IMG/VR virus record: IMGVR_UViG_3300031222_000261 | Location: 1 to 20,099 of that record | Length of the DNA stretch: 20,099 nt | From: a virus | Direction: 5' to 3' (one strand) | Shown: positions 1 to 7,339 of the stretch, one piece after another | Numbering within the stretch: position 1 is the first letter of the stretch | How the letters are laid out: the number at the start of each line of letters is the position of its first letter | Notes under the pieces: model-generated | Seen by the model: only the letters and a program-made list of their open reading frames with translations | Told to the model about the DNA's origin: nothing | Databases searched by the model: none | Position numbers and translations under genes: made by a program

Positions 1-652
1 TTGCAAACTTTTCTAAAGCTTTCTCACCAAACCCATGTAAACCAGGTATGTTATCTGTACTATCACCTTGAAGCATTTGCCTTACAAGCATGTCAAATCC
101 CTCTTCTGGAGAAGTATATTCAATCATGTGCCTGGTCATGTTGTAATGAAAGCCTACAACTTGTTTCAAATCTTTATCATGAGAAAATATAAAAGTATCT
201 TCTGGATCTTGAAGCATTGATAATATATCATCAGCTTCTAGATCATTAAATACTAAAGTATGATAACGAGACTCTACATATTCAAATACATAAGCCATAT
301 CATCAAACTTTCTTTCGTAATAATAATCATCCTTTTTACCTTCTCTGTTGCCCTTGTATTTTTTCTCTTGAGCAATATAATTTCTAAACACTTGCTCTGA
401 AGGAGCGCTAAAGCAAAATACATATGCTTTAGCATCAAATGCTGAAAATATATCTTTAAAAAGATAATCTGAAATAATTTCGTTTAACAGTTCTTTACTG
501 TGTTTCTTTCCATTGTCGAGTTCTTGAAACACTCTGTAAGTCACTACGTGTTTATATCTATCTGCATCAATCAAAGCTACTTTAGTAGGAAAACTTTTCT
601 TACCAAAATGCTCTTCGTGATACGACGGTGCTTGAAACGGTACTGTTTCCAT
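1..652 (-). CDS. 5'-3' exonuclease (FEN/PIN-like), C-terminus cut by window edge
   Basis: The gene runs from ATG at 652 off the low-coordinate edge, so only the first 217 residues are seen. It fits the metal-dependent flap/5'-3' exonuclease family (Pol I N-domain, T4 RNase H type), which removes RNA primers and flaps during lagging-strand synthesis. Visible motifs are the first acidic strand LIDAD (D29, D31), KYKGNR (98-103) as in the Pol I exonuclease KGNR element, LEADD (138-142), SHDKD (157-161), and GDSTDNIPGLHGFGEK (196-211), which combines the last metal site with the helix-hairpin-helix DNA-binding turn. All expected acidic ligands are present. It is the most downstream gene seen, starting 6 bases after the stop of the Dda-like helicase gene, so it probably shares that transcript. 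A structure-specific nuclease role in replication or recombination is inferred from family and context. Confidence 0.88.
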   Translation of the reverse strand, partial: METVPFQAPSYHEEHFGKKSFPTKVALIDADRYKHVVTYRVFQELDNGKKHSKELLNEIISDYLFKDIFSAFDAKAYVFCFSAPSEQVFRNYIAQEKKYKGNREGKKDDYYYERKFDDMAYVFEYVESRYHTLVFNDLEADDILSMLQDPEDTFIFSHDKDLKQVVGFHYNMTRHMIEYTSPEEGFDMLVRQMLQGDSTDNIPGLHGFGEKALEKFA

Positions 653-658
653 AACTAT

Positions 659-2029
659 TTATTGTTTTAAAAAATACACATCTTCTTTTGCTCTTGTTAT
701 AGCTGTGTAGATTGTTTGAAGCTGTCTCTTACGACTTAAAGCTCTACATGATGTAACATCGTCAACATTTAAATATATGGTATTATATGTACTCCCTTGG
801 CTTTTGTAAGCGGTAGTAGCATATCCATAAGCCCAATTGCAAAAACTTTTTCTTAAATCCCAAAAAACTTTCCAGTTTCTGTTTTGTCTACATTTTTTAG
901 CAATCTCATCCAATGCTTCATCCAAAATTATTTGTCCGGATTCCGTAGGAATAATAAATCGCCCTTCTCTACCTACAATATCAGCTACATAAGTATCTAT
1001 CCTGTAGTTTTTGCCAAAAGCTTTATATCTAAACACCTTGCTAAATAACTTTTTAATTTTAAGTATTTCAGAATTAAAAAGTATGTAATTAACATAGCCA
1101 AATTCATCAAAAGAATAAAAACTATCTTTCATTGCTACTAAATCATTAGGAACAAGTATTTCTTCTGGATTGTTCATCAAATGATTTCTAATCAATGGAT
1201 TCAGCTTGTTAATTGCTTTGTTTGTAAACGCAATTACTCTGGCCTTTTCAATTTCTTTTTTAGATATGTGATCTAAAAAATCTGAGTATCTAACAACATT
1301 ATGTCCAATACCATCAATCATGCAAGGATCATTCATAGCTTGAAGCACTCTGTTGACTCTTTGCAAGCCAAATATCTCTTCTCTGATTATGTCAGATAAA
1401 TCTAATATTGGATTGTTCGAAGCTTGCCTTACTCTTTCTGTAAGCTCATGTTTACAATCGTCTAGCACATCATATCTGAAAATAGGAGAATCCGCATCGG
1501 CACCCATTTTATTTTGTGGGTCAATTGGCGGTAACTGTGCCCTATCACCAATAAATATTATTTTACTATACATTGATGTTTTTTCAAACACAATCTTTAG
1601 CATTTCTTCAGTGTACTGAGAAACCTCATCATGAATAAATACTGGAATAGTTTGCTCACCGATAATTGTTCCATGGTGGTGAGGATCATAAATAAACGTT
1701 CGTTTACCAGTTAAATCATCATGATTTTCTTTTAAACCATATGCTTTAGCAAAAGTAAATACGTTAGGAATGTGCTCACCCAGCACGTTTTTGGCTTGAT
1801 GAGCTAAGCATATCCCTGCTACGTTGATATTTTTATCAAAGCTATCCTCGTTTTTCTTGTCAGCTTCAATGTAATCTGACAATATCTTTTTAGTCATGTA
1901 GGTTTTACCTACACCAGGCTTTCCTGTTAATAAGAAAAATTTCTCTGGGCCATCTAAAAATGCTTGAAACTTTTCAAGTAAATCTTCTTGACCTTTAGTT
2001 AGTTGATTCATTGCTATATTTTTCTTCAT
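659..2029 (-). CDS. Dda-like SF1 DNA helicase (UvrD/RecD2-like fold)
   Basis: This is a 456-residue superfamily 1 helicase, close in length to T4 Dda (about 440 residues). Helicase motifs appear in order: Walker A GKPGVGKT (36-43), Walker B HDEVSQ (133-138), motif III GDRAQLPPI (161-169), motif V YATTAYKSQGST (403-414) and motif VI TAITRAK (442-448). The TAYKSQGST and TAITRA signatures are those of the SF1B group (Dda, RecD2, TraI), which moves 5'-3' on single-stranded DNA. In phages such enzymes strip proteins from DNA and help start replication or remodel forks. ATG at 2029 overlaps the 3' end of the next gene upstream by 35 bases; ATG at 2011 (residue 7) would still overlap. Its neighbours, an exonuclease downstream and SSB, HU-like and DnaB genes upstream, support a fork role. 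The Dda assignment rather than RecD2 rests on length and the phage setting. Confidence 0.9.
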   Translation of the reverse strand: MKKNIAMNQLTKGQEDLLEKFQAFLDGPEKFFLLTGKPGVGKTYMTKKILSDYIEADKKNEDSFDKNINVAGICLAHQAKNVLGEHIPNVFTFAKAYGLKENHDDLTGKRTFIYDPHHHGTIIGEQTIPVFIHDEVSQYTEEMLKIVFEKTSMYSKIIFIGDRAQLPPIDPQNKMGADADSPIFRYDVLDDCKHELTERVRQASNNPILDLSDIIREEIFGLQRVNRVLQAMNDPCMIDGIGHNVVRYSDFLDHISKKEIEKARVIAFTNKAINKLNPLIRNHLMNNPEEILVPNDLVAMKDSFYSFDEFGYVNYILFNSEILKIKKLFSKVFRYKAFGKNYRIDTYVADIVGREGRFIIPTESGQIILDEALDEIAKKCRQNRNWKVFWDLRKSFCNWAYGYATTAYKSQGSTYNTIYLNVDDVTSCRALSRKRQLQTIYTAITRAKEDVYFLKQ

Positions 2030-2183
2030 ACAGTTTATCTTTCTTTCTTTGACGCTGAACTCTTTCGCATAGATAAAATCCTACAAAGGTTATTGCTGCT
2101 GTTTTAAATATTTTTCTAGTAACAGCTTTTGATGCCCATACGACACCTATACGAGATAATTGTGCGCCTATCAAATAGATCAT
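1995..2183 (-). CDS. small predicted membrane protein (62 aa)
   Basis: I recognise no family. The 62-residue product has a hydrophobic stretch around KTAAITFVGFYLC (27-39) and a weaker N-terminal one (MIYLIGAQL), followed by a strongly basic and charged tail (ERVQRQRKKDK). A single-pass inner-membrane protein with a positive cytoplasmic tail is plausible. The stop lies inside the start of the Dda-like helicase gene (35-base overlap) and the start lies 3 bases from the stop of the next gene upstream, so it is part of the translated array. Small membrane proteins in phage replication blocks are sometimes host-takeover factors, but nothing here shows a function. Confidence 0.6.
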   Translation of the reverse strand: MIYLIGAQLSRIGVVWASKAVTRKIFKTAAITFVGFYLCERVQRQRKKDKLYEEKYSNESTN

Positions 2184-2186
2184 AAA

Positions 2187-2531
2187 TTAAAATTGAAAAC
2201 CAAACTCAGCTAAATGTGAGCTTGACTTGTTAATAAAATCGTTTAACTCTTTTGAACTCCATCTTTCGCGTGGGGCTTCTGGCATAAATTGTTGCAGTAA
2301 AGTCTGCATTTCGCCAAAAGAATTACCAAAGTGATCAGCCGCTTTTAAAATGAAAACTTTATACAGTTTGTCCTGACTTTCATTTATATTTTTCTCAATA
2401 GGTTCTATCTGAAGCTTAAAGGTAATATTCGCGTCTTCATAGTATTTTAGAACTTTCTTGAGAAAGGCTTCTTTATTATACTCAGTCGGTGTGATTACAC
2501 CCGACTGAGTTTTACAAATAAATTGATGCAT
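2187..2531 (-). CDS. hypothetical protein, faint resemblance to NinB-like recombination proteins
   Basis: This 114-residue protein lies 3 bases downstream of the SSB-like gene. The N-terminal half has alternating strands and helices; the C-terminal half (from SQDKLYKVFILKAAD, about 52-66) reads as helices ending in WSSKELNDFINKSSSHLAE (91-109). The pattern of a helix, an acidic break, then a Ser-Ser-Lys-Glu-Leu helix before a short C-terminal strand recalls NinB-type and related phage recombination accessory proteins, which pair with SSB genes. That is only a pattern impression with no diagnostic residue. Placement directly after the SSB-like gene and before Dda supports a DNA-metabolism role. 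Otherwise it is unassigned. Confidence 0.6.
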   Translation of the reverse strand: MHQFICKTQSGVITPTEYNKEAFLKKVLKYYEDANITFKLQIEPIEKNINESQDKLYKVFILKAADHFGNSFGEMQTLLQQFMPEAPRERWSSKELNDFINKSSSHLAEFGFQF

Positions 2532-2534
2532 CTA

Positions 2535-3563
2535 CTATTCGTAGTGTGCGTGATTGTTCTTGATCATAAGCTCTTTAGTCCATCCTTTGTTTAACCATGC
2601 TTGTAAATCTGAACCGTTTTTAATTACAAACTTTTTCTCAGCAGGTTGTGAAGGTACTGATTCAGGCCCTGGTGCTGGTGCACTAGGTTGCTGTGGAGCA
2701 TTTCCTTCTTGTGGTTGTTGTGGTTGCGGAGATTTTGGCGCACTAGGTTGCGGACTAGGAGCCCCTGGCCCTGCCTGTGGCGATGGTGCTTGTACTGGCT
2801 CATCCCATTTTGCAACACCATTGTCAATAAGCATTTGATCTGTCCAATCCGCATCTTTATACTGCTTATAAGTATAATCTGCATTAGGCAACATGATAAT
2901 TTTCTTACCAGCATTCGAATTCTTTTTATAATCTGAAGGATCTGGCTCTAAAAATGAACCACCATTTCTAGCATGTGCTAAACCTTCTGCAGATTTTTTG
3001 ATTTTCTCTCTAACAAACTTTGGTAAGTTTTTAAAACTTTCAGATGTAAAGCCTTGGCTTAAATGAAAGAAAAATGACTCGTTTATTTGTGGCACTTTAC
3101 TTTCATTAAGACCAAACATTAATCTGTTCTTATCAGTCAATTGAGTAATAGAACTAATGTTTGCATACTTACCGTCTGGAGAATGAGAAATTGTAGCAAC
3201 ATAATGTTTGCCAATCAATTCATCAATTCTAAAATTCTTTGCTTCATCATCAGTAAGCTTATGGCCTTCCATGTTTTCAATGAAGTTTTTACGAAGATTA
3301 GACTTTGGAGCCATAGACAATGTTTCATCTGTAAAGATTGCACAAGGCTTCATTTCGTCTCCTTCATAAAACTGTCTTAGCTCTTGTGGAAATTCAAATG
3401 CAAGCTGACATTTATGTTTAGGTCCAAACTTTTGACTGTCTTGTGTTCCAAGATCTGCAAGACCATAAAATGTACATAATTGCATTCCTGTTGGAATTAA
3501 TTCAACATTCTCAATTCTAGTACTTCCACCTTCTACTGGTGCTGTAAACGCTACTCTTTCCAT
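2535..3563 (-). CDS. SSB-like single-stranded DNA-binding protein with Pro/Gln-rich linker
   Basis: The 342-residue product resembles the SSB-like proteins encoded beside HU/IHF-like and DnaB genes in crAss-like phages. Residues 25-145 are rich in beta-strands with aromatic positions (MQLCTFYGLADLG, KCQLAFEFP, GKHYVATISHSPDGKYANI), consistent with an OB-fold. A helical part (170-205) follows, then a low-complexity linker rich in Pro, Gln, Ser and Ala (257-309). A short motif occurs on both sides of the linker: WTDQMLIDNGVAKW (240-253) and WTKELMIKNNHAHY (328-341). The second is almost at the C-terminus, where bacterial SSBs carry an acidic partner-docking tip; here the tip is aromatic and mixed in charge. 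The family call rests on fold impression and neighbourhood, not on a sequence signature. Confidence 0.65.
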   Translation of the reverse strand: MERVAFTAPVEGGSTRIENVELIPTGMQLCTFYGLADLGTQDSQKFGPKHKCQLAFEFPQELRQFYEGDEMKPCAIFTDETLSMAPKSNLRKNFIENMEGHKLTDDEAKNFRIDELIGKHYVATISHSPDGKYANISSITQLTDKNRLMFGLNESKVPQINESFFFHLSQGFTSESFKNLPKFVREKIKKSAEGLAHARNGGSFLEPDPSDYKKNSNAGKKIIMLPNADYTYKQYKDADWTDQMLIDNGVAKWDEPVQAPSPQAGPGAPSPQPSAPKSPQPQQPQEGNAPQQPSAPAPGPESVPSQPAEKKFVIKNGSDLQAWLNKGWTKELMIKNNHAHYE

Positions 3564-3575
3564 TTTAATTAGGAT

Positions 3576-3860
3576 TTAAAATCTATTGCCCTTATCGACG
3601 ACTATCGAAAAGAACCCATAGATATTGATTTTTGTTCTTAGTTTTCGAGTAGTATTGATAATGTACATCACGTTAGTAAAATAACTAATCAGTACATCTC
3701 TCACAATACTCTCATCAATTTTGAGATTTAATGCAACTTGATTTACGTGCTTCTGAAAATCATTTGTTTCAAACACGTTTTTAGCTAAATAAGAATTTAT
3801 GTTTTCCTTTGAAATATTTTTCAAAGGTTCTCTAAATATATACTTTCTTTTAGCTTTCAT
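3576..3860 (-). CDS. divergent HU/IHF-like DNA-binding subunit, short of the beta-arm
   Basis: This 94-residue basic protein starts 1 base inside the stop of the canonical HU/IHF-like gene just upstream (TAATG), suggesting coupled translation and possibly a heterodimer. The core matches HU topology: helices around residues 17-60, then a strand-turn KINIYGFFSIVVDKG (77-91), equivalent to the HU element before the DNA-wrapping arm. The chain ends there, so the Pro-tipped beta-ribbon arm of HU and IHF is missing. A 21-residue N-terminal extension includes a basic stretch (MKAKRKY). In crAss-like phages two neighbouring IHF-like subunit genes are a recurrent feature. The assignment follows from position and fold pattern; the sequence alone is weak. 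Confidence 0.6.
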   Translation of the reverse strand: MKAKRKYIFREPLKNISKENINSYLAKNVFETNDFQKHVNQVALNLKIDESIVRDVLISYFTNVMYIINTTRKLRTKINIYGFFSIVVDKGNRF

Positions 3861-4147
3861 TAATAAACAGGTTTTGCCTTAATTTTATCTATAAATTTTT
3901 TAGGCAAAGTAACTTTAACCCTATACTTTTTAGGAATAACTATTTTCTCCTTAGTGTTTGGATTAATGCCATTTCTGGCTTTTGCAACTTCTAATTTAAA
4001 ATCAATAAAATCAGTTATTTTGACATTGACTCCAAATAACAATTTGCTTTTAATTGTATCGATCATTGTATCGATTACAATTTGAGTATCTTGTTTTGAT
4101 ACTCCAGAAACCTTAGCGACTTCTGAAACTAATTCTTTCTTAACCAT
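3860..4147 (-). CDS. HU/IHF-family DNA-bending protein
   Basis: The 95-residue product has the standard length and layout of bacterial HU/IHF. The N-terminal helices (KKELVSEVAKVSGVSKQDTQIVIDTMIDTI) match HU helices 1 and 2. The DFIDFKLEVAKARNGINPNT segment (46-65) matches the family signature including the Asn-Pro-x-Thr arm tip, and the return strand and last helix follow (KYRVKVTLPKKFIDKIK). Such proteins bind as dimers and bend DNA; in a phage replication block they may assist origin opening or DNA packing. The 45-base gap upstream, after dnaB, holds a candidate promoter, and the second HU-like gene overlaps its stop by 1 base. The family call is firm; whether it pairs with the neighbour is inference. 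Confidence 0.9.
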   Translation of the reverse strand: MVKKELVSEVAKVSGVSKQDTQIVIDTMIDTIKSKLLFGVNVKITDFIDFKLEVAKARNGINPNTKEKIVIPKKYRVKVTLPKKFIDKIKAKPVY

Positions 4148-4181
4148 AATTTTGTGCTTTATAGATGTATTTATCGTGACA

Positions 4182-4189
4182 CAAATATA
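4182..4189 (-). promoter_or_regulatory. candidate -7 element (TATATTTG) upstream of the HU/IHF-like genes
   Basis: Read on the minus strand, TATATTTG matches the Bacteroidota -7 consensus TAnnTTTG exactly. It lies between the dnaB stop and the HU/IHF-like ATG, leaving about a 30-base leader. No clear -33 TTTG is seen at the usual distance, so this may be a weak internal promoter or chance in AT-rich DNA. Confidence 0.35.
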
Positions 4190-4192
4190 TGA

Positions 4193-5599
4193 TTAAAATT
4201 GAACTGAAGTTCCAGATTCTAAAACAAATTCTGCAAGATTCAAATAAACACCAAAATCTTTAGTACCAGTGCCTCGACCTTTAGCGACAATCCATTCTGC
4301 TACATATTCAGGATTAGGCTTGCCTGGAGGAGCCGGTACTGTGCTTTTATTTTCTTCATAATATGCTAATCTTAGAAGAAAAATTACTAAATCTGAATCT
4401 TGCTCAATAGAACTAGATTGCTTTAAATCTGAAAGCTGAGGTCTTTTACTAGGTCTATTATCTACACTTCTATCAATCTGTGACAAAGCTATAAATGGAA
4501 TACTCAAGCTGTTTTTTAAAGACTTAAGTGTTCTAGTAATCTGAACCATTTCGCCTGTCATATCAGATGTGCTTCCAGATATTTCAATTAGCTGAAGATA
4601 ATCTAACATAAATACTTCGTAACCTTCTGATTTAAGCTTTCTAGTTTCTGCAGTAATCTTGTTAAGATTTTTGATATCGTCTATAATCTTAATCCCATGC
4701 TCTTCTATTTTTTGACAAGCATCAGTAACATGATCAAGCTCTTCATCTGTAAGCTCACCCATGTTTATTTTGCTAAACGGTATGCCCGTCATCCTAGCAG
4801 CTAAACGATATTCAATATCAATCTTAGACATTTCCAAAGAATAGAAAACTACTTTTACCCCTTTGACAAATGCCATATGATATATAATTGCGATTATTGC
4901 TGAGGTTTTACCCATACCAGGTCTTGCACCGATAGTAACTAACCATCGCTTTTGAAAACCTCCACACCAATCATCAAACTCATCCATTCCCGTAGGATAA
5001 CCTACAGGAATTCCTTCTCGCTTCATTCGAACTCTTTCTTTGAGCTCTTCTTTAGCATCACTTTCTACAGGAGATAAATTTCTAATGCCCACATTTGACA
5101 TTTGAGCTATTTTATTGTCAATGCGGTCTAACAGGTTAAAAATATCAGGATCGTTATGCAGACTGTCTGATATTGTTTCCTGAGACATAGAAATTAGTTT
5201 TCTAAGTACATATTTCTGACACAATATTCTAATATGATATTCAATATGCAATCCAGTAGAAATATTTTGAGTCAATTCTATAAGAACGTATTCACCACCT
5301 ACATAAGAAAGTCTATTCATTCTTCTCAACTCTTCAGTAATACTCAACAAATCAATATCAGATGATTTGTTGTACAAATTCTGAATAGATTGAAAAATAA
5401 ACCTGTGAATTTCTGAATAGAAAATCTCAGGTTCTAATAGTTCTATCTTTTCGTGTGTGCTCTTATCTATTAATAAAGCTGCCAATACAGCTTTTTCTAA
5501 TTCAACTGCTTGTGGCGGTGCTTTATGTTGACTCTGTTTTTGAACCTTCGGTACGCTTGGTATGTCAGGAACCGATGGCATTCCAGATTCTTTTTTCAT
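4193..5599 (-). CDS. dnaB: replicative DNA helicase DnaB
   Basis: A 468-residue DnaB-family hexameric helicase of normal length. The N-terminal domain (about 27-165) carries the typical VELEKAVLAALL and ILCQKYVLRKLI helices. The RecA-like motor has Walker A GARPGMGKT (224-232), SLEMS (254-258), Walker B DYLQLIE (333-339), the ALSQIDR motif (371-377) and the SSSIEQDSD segment (395-403) with later arginines. It unwinds DNA 5'-3' at the fork and normally recruits primase. An extra Pro/Lys/Gln-rich leader of about 25 residues (PDIPSVPKVQKQSQHK) precedes the family domain and could be a docking tail. It lies 17 bases after the PcfJ-like gene and 45 bases before the HU/IHF-like gene. All catalytic motifs are intact, so the phage probably supplies its own replicative helicase. 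Confidence 0.96.
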   Translation of the reverse strand: MKKESGMPSVPDIPSVPKVQKQSQHKAPPQAVELEKAVLAALLIDKSTHEKIELLEPEIFYSEIHRFIFQSIQNLYNKSSDIDLLSITEELRRMNRLSYVGGEYVLIELTQNISTGLHIEYHIRILCQKYVLRKLISMSQETISDSLHNDPDIFNLLDRIDNKIAQMSNVGIRNLSPVESDAKEELKERVRMKREGIPVGYPTGMDEFDDWCGGFQKRWLVTIGARPGMGKTSAIIAIIYHMAFVKGVKVVFYSLEMSKIDIEYRLAARMTGIPFSKINMGELTDEELDHVTDACQKIEEHGIKIIDDIKNLNKITAETRKLKSEGYEVFMLDYLQLIEISGSTSDMTGEMVQITRTLKSLKNSLSIPFIALSQIDRSVDNRPSKRPQLSDLKQSSSIEQDSDLVIFLLRLAYYEENKSTVPAPPGKPNPEYVAEWIVAKGRGTGTKDFGVYLNLAEFVLESGTSVQF

Positions 5600-5616
5600 A
5601 TGATTTATTTAAATCA

Positions 5617-6924
5617 TTACGCAGTCACTTGTTGTTTACGTGATGTTTTTTTTGTGTTTTTACGTTTTGCTATTTTGGAAAGATTTTGAGTCATAATCTT
5701 TATGAATCGTTCGTCATGATCAGTTACTTGATTATTATAACCTCTAACTTGAATTACTTTTAATTGTTTTGGATCTACTTCAATAGTCGATATTTTGACA
5801 CCATTGATTTGAGCAGAAAAGAGTAAAGTATTTTTCTTGTAATATTCTCGCTGCCAAACACAATGCTTTAAAGCTTCCCCTTCTTCAAATACTTCTTTTA
5901 CAGTATTTAAAAAGCTGATTTCAACTTCATCTTTTTTAAAAGACAAACCTATATAAGGTTTATTCTTTTCCAAATAACTTGGTTCTCTGCTTTCAAGATC
6001 TGCAATTCTACGTTGCTTTTCTTTTTCTTTTTTAATTTTCTCAAGCTTTTTATAATATTTGTTATGCTCTTTTTTAATGTTGTCTACAAACAAATACTTT
6101 GGGCTTCTAAGATCTTTATCAAAAAACTCTAAATAGCCTAGATAATCTATCCAAAGACCAACATCTTTTAGTTTTAATTTATATTTATGCTTTAAAGCTA
6201 ACTTAATCGAAGACCAATACCTTATTGTCTCTGAAGTATAGTTTTTCATATAATTTAAAAGCTTGTATTCTTTAGCTTTCAATAATGTTTCAGCTTCTGA
6301 ATATTTTCTTACAAGCGAAATTGCGTGCAAAAAAGTAAGTCCTTTTAAATGTCTATTGATTCCAATTTTGGTATATTTTTTAAGGAATCTAGAATCTGGC
6401 AAATAATAACTTGGATATAAATTGTATTTGTAATGATTTCCATAATTTTTCCTTATAGACCAATCACCACTCCATCTTTCTCCAATCCAACCTACGCTAT
6501 GAATATTGCCAATCATCGTAATTTTATCTTTTGAATTTATCCAAAACTCAATTACTTTATTAGTGCTATACGTTGCTTTTTTGCCTTTTGCGTAATTAGC
6601 ACATGTATCTATGTATCTAATCACTTGATAACCTTTATAAGTCATTGCTACTGCGTTAAAAGTTGACTGATAGTCTGTACGGCATCTAGTTATTTCAACT
6701 TTTAACTTTGTATTACAACATGGGCAAACAGCTTTTTTTCTTTTTACTATTTTAGGAGAAAAAGTTTCACCACAATCCATACATATTACACGAGTCTTAG
6801 TTGCAAATCCTTTATGATTTAAAGAATTTTTATGAATCCAATCTTTTTGAGATTGTGTAACATCAAGCAATTCTTCAGACAAACGTGTAACTTCCTTTTC
6901 TAATTTAGTTCTAGCTATAGCCAT
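5617..6924 (-). CDS. pcfJ: PcfJ-like protein with N-terminal zinc ribbon
   Basis: This 435-residue protein carries the PcfJ-like signature near its C-terminus: EGEALKHCV (348-356), then NTLLFSAQINGVKISTIEV and IQVRGYNN (391-398), the Leu-x-His-Cys-Val and Gln-x-x-Gly-x-x-Asn pattern of that family. An N-terminal four-cysteine zinc-ribbon pattern (C48 and C51, then C67 and C70 in CPCC) suggests nucleic-acid binding. The middle (about 165-330) is basic and helical. PcfJ is named from the conjugative plasmid pCF10, but relatives are widespread in Bacteroidota phages and mobile elements; no biochemical role is established that I can cite. The PcfK-like gene ends 1 base before this start, and dnaB follows 17 bases after the stop, so a replication-linked role is likely. 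Confidence 0.82.
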   Translation of the reverse strand: MAIARTKLEKEVTRLSEELLDVTQSQKDWIHKNSLNHKGFATKTRVICMDCGETFSPKIVKRKKAVCPCCNTKLKVEITRCRTDYQSTFNAVAMTYKGYQVIRYIDTCANYAKGKKATYSTNKVIEFWINSKDKITMIGNIHSVGWIGERWSGDWSIRKNYGNHYKYNLYPSYYLPDSRFLKKYTKIGINRHLKGLTFLHAISLVRKYSEAETLLKAKEYKLLNYMKNYTSETIRYWSSIKLALKHKYKLKLKDVGLWIDYLGYLEFFDKDLRSPKYLFVDNIKKEHNKYYKKLEKIKKEKEKQRRIADLESREPSYLEKNKPYIGLSFKKDEVEISFLNTVKEVFEEGEALKHCVWQREYYKKNTLLFSAQINGVKISTIEVDPKQLKVIQVRGYNNQVTDHDERFIKIMTQNLSKIAKRKNTKKTSRKQQVTA

Positions 6925-6925
6925 A

Positions 6926-7339
6926 TTAAAATAAAGTTTCTTCTTGTTTCTTTTCTTCTTTTTTAAAATCAGTTTTTTCTGGTTTTTTCTCTAGTCGAGA
7001 AATTTCTTTAGCAATCATTTCATCTTTTGCTTGCTTTTTAATTTCTGCAACTTCTTCATCAGTAAGTTCCATATGATGATTAACTATAACTTGACCGTTT
7101 GTTAATTTATCACCTGGTTTCACATTTTCTTCATCGTAATAGTGCATGGCCATACCATATATTTCAGTATCTTCAAAACCATTCATACCACTTTTTTTCA
7201 CTTGATTGAGAATATATGTTACACAATCATCAATGTTCTTTTTGGGGTTTTTAAGTTTTTCCTCAAAAAGACTATTAAGTTGAGCAGCACGTTTTAAGTG
7301 CTGCTCAATTAATTTCTTGAAATTATCAGTTGCTTTCAT
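6926..7339 (-). CDS. pcfK: PcfK-like protein
   Basis: The 137-residue product shows the PcfK-like pattern: an N-terminal helical FKKLIEQHLKRAAQ segment (8-21), CVTYILNQVKKSG (39-51), then the EIYGMAMHYYDEENV segment (59-73), matching the family's conserved Glu-x-x-Gly-x-Ala-x-His-Tyr-Tyr-x-Glu core. A charged helix follows (ELTDEEVAEIKKQAKDEM). The tail is Lys/Glu-rich and ends QEETLF, loosely like a sliding-clamp-binding peptide. It abuts the gene upstream with no spacer and precedes the PcfJ-like gene by 1 base, so the two are likely co-translated partners, as in plasmids and integrative elements. Its role is unknown beyond this pairing. Confidence 0.82.
   Translation of the reverse strand: MKATDNFKKLIEQHLKRAAQLNSLFEEKLKNPKKNIDDCVTYILNQVKKSGMNGFEDTEIYGMAMHYYDEENVKPGDKLTNGQVIVNHHMELTDEEVAEIKKQAKDEMIAKEISRLEKKPEKTDFKKEEKKQEETLF

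Noticed and set aside
1-192. Plus-strand coding frame at the window start
   Set aside because: The opposite strand encodes a well-supported exonuclease with all family motifs; the plus frame is a shadow.
2554-2936. Plus-strand and alternative minus frames over the SSB linker
   Set aside because: They arise from the low-complexity Pro/Gln codons of the SSB-like gene and encode Cys/Trp-rich or Asn/His-rich peptides with no domain pattern.
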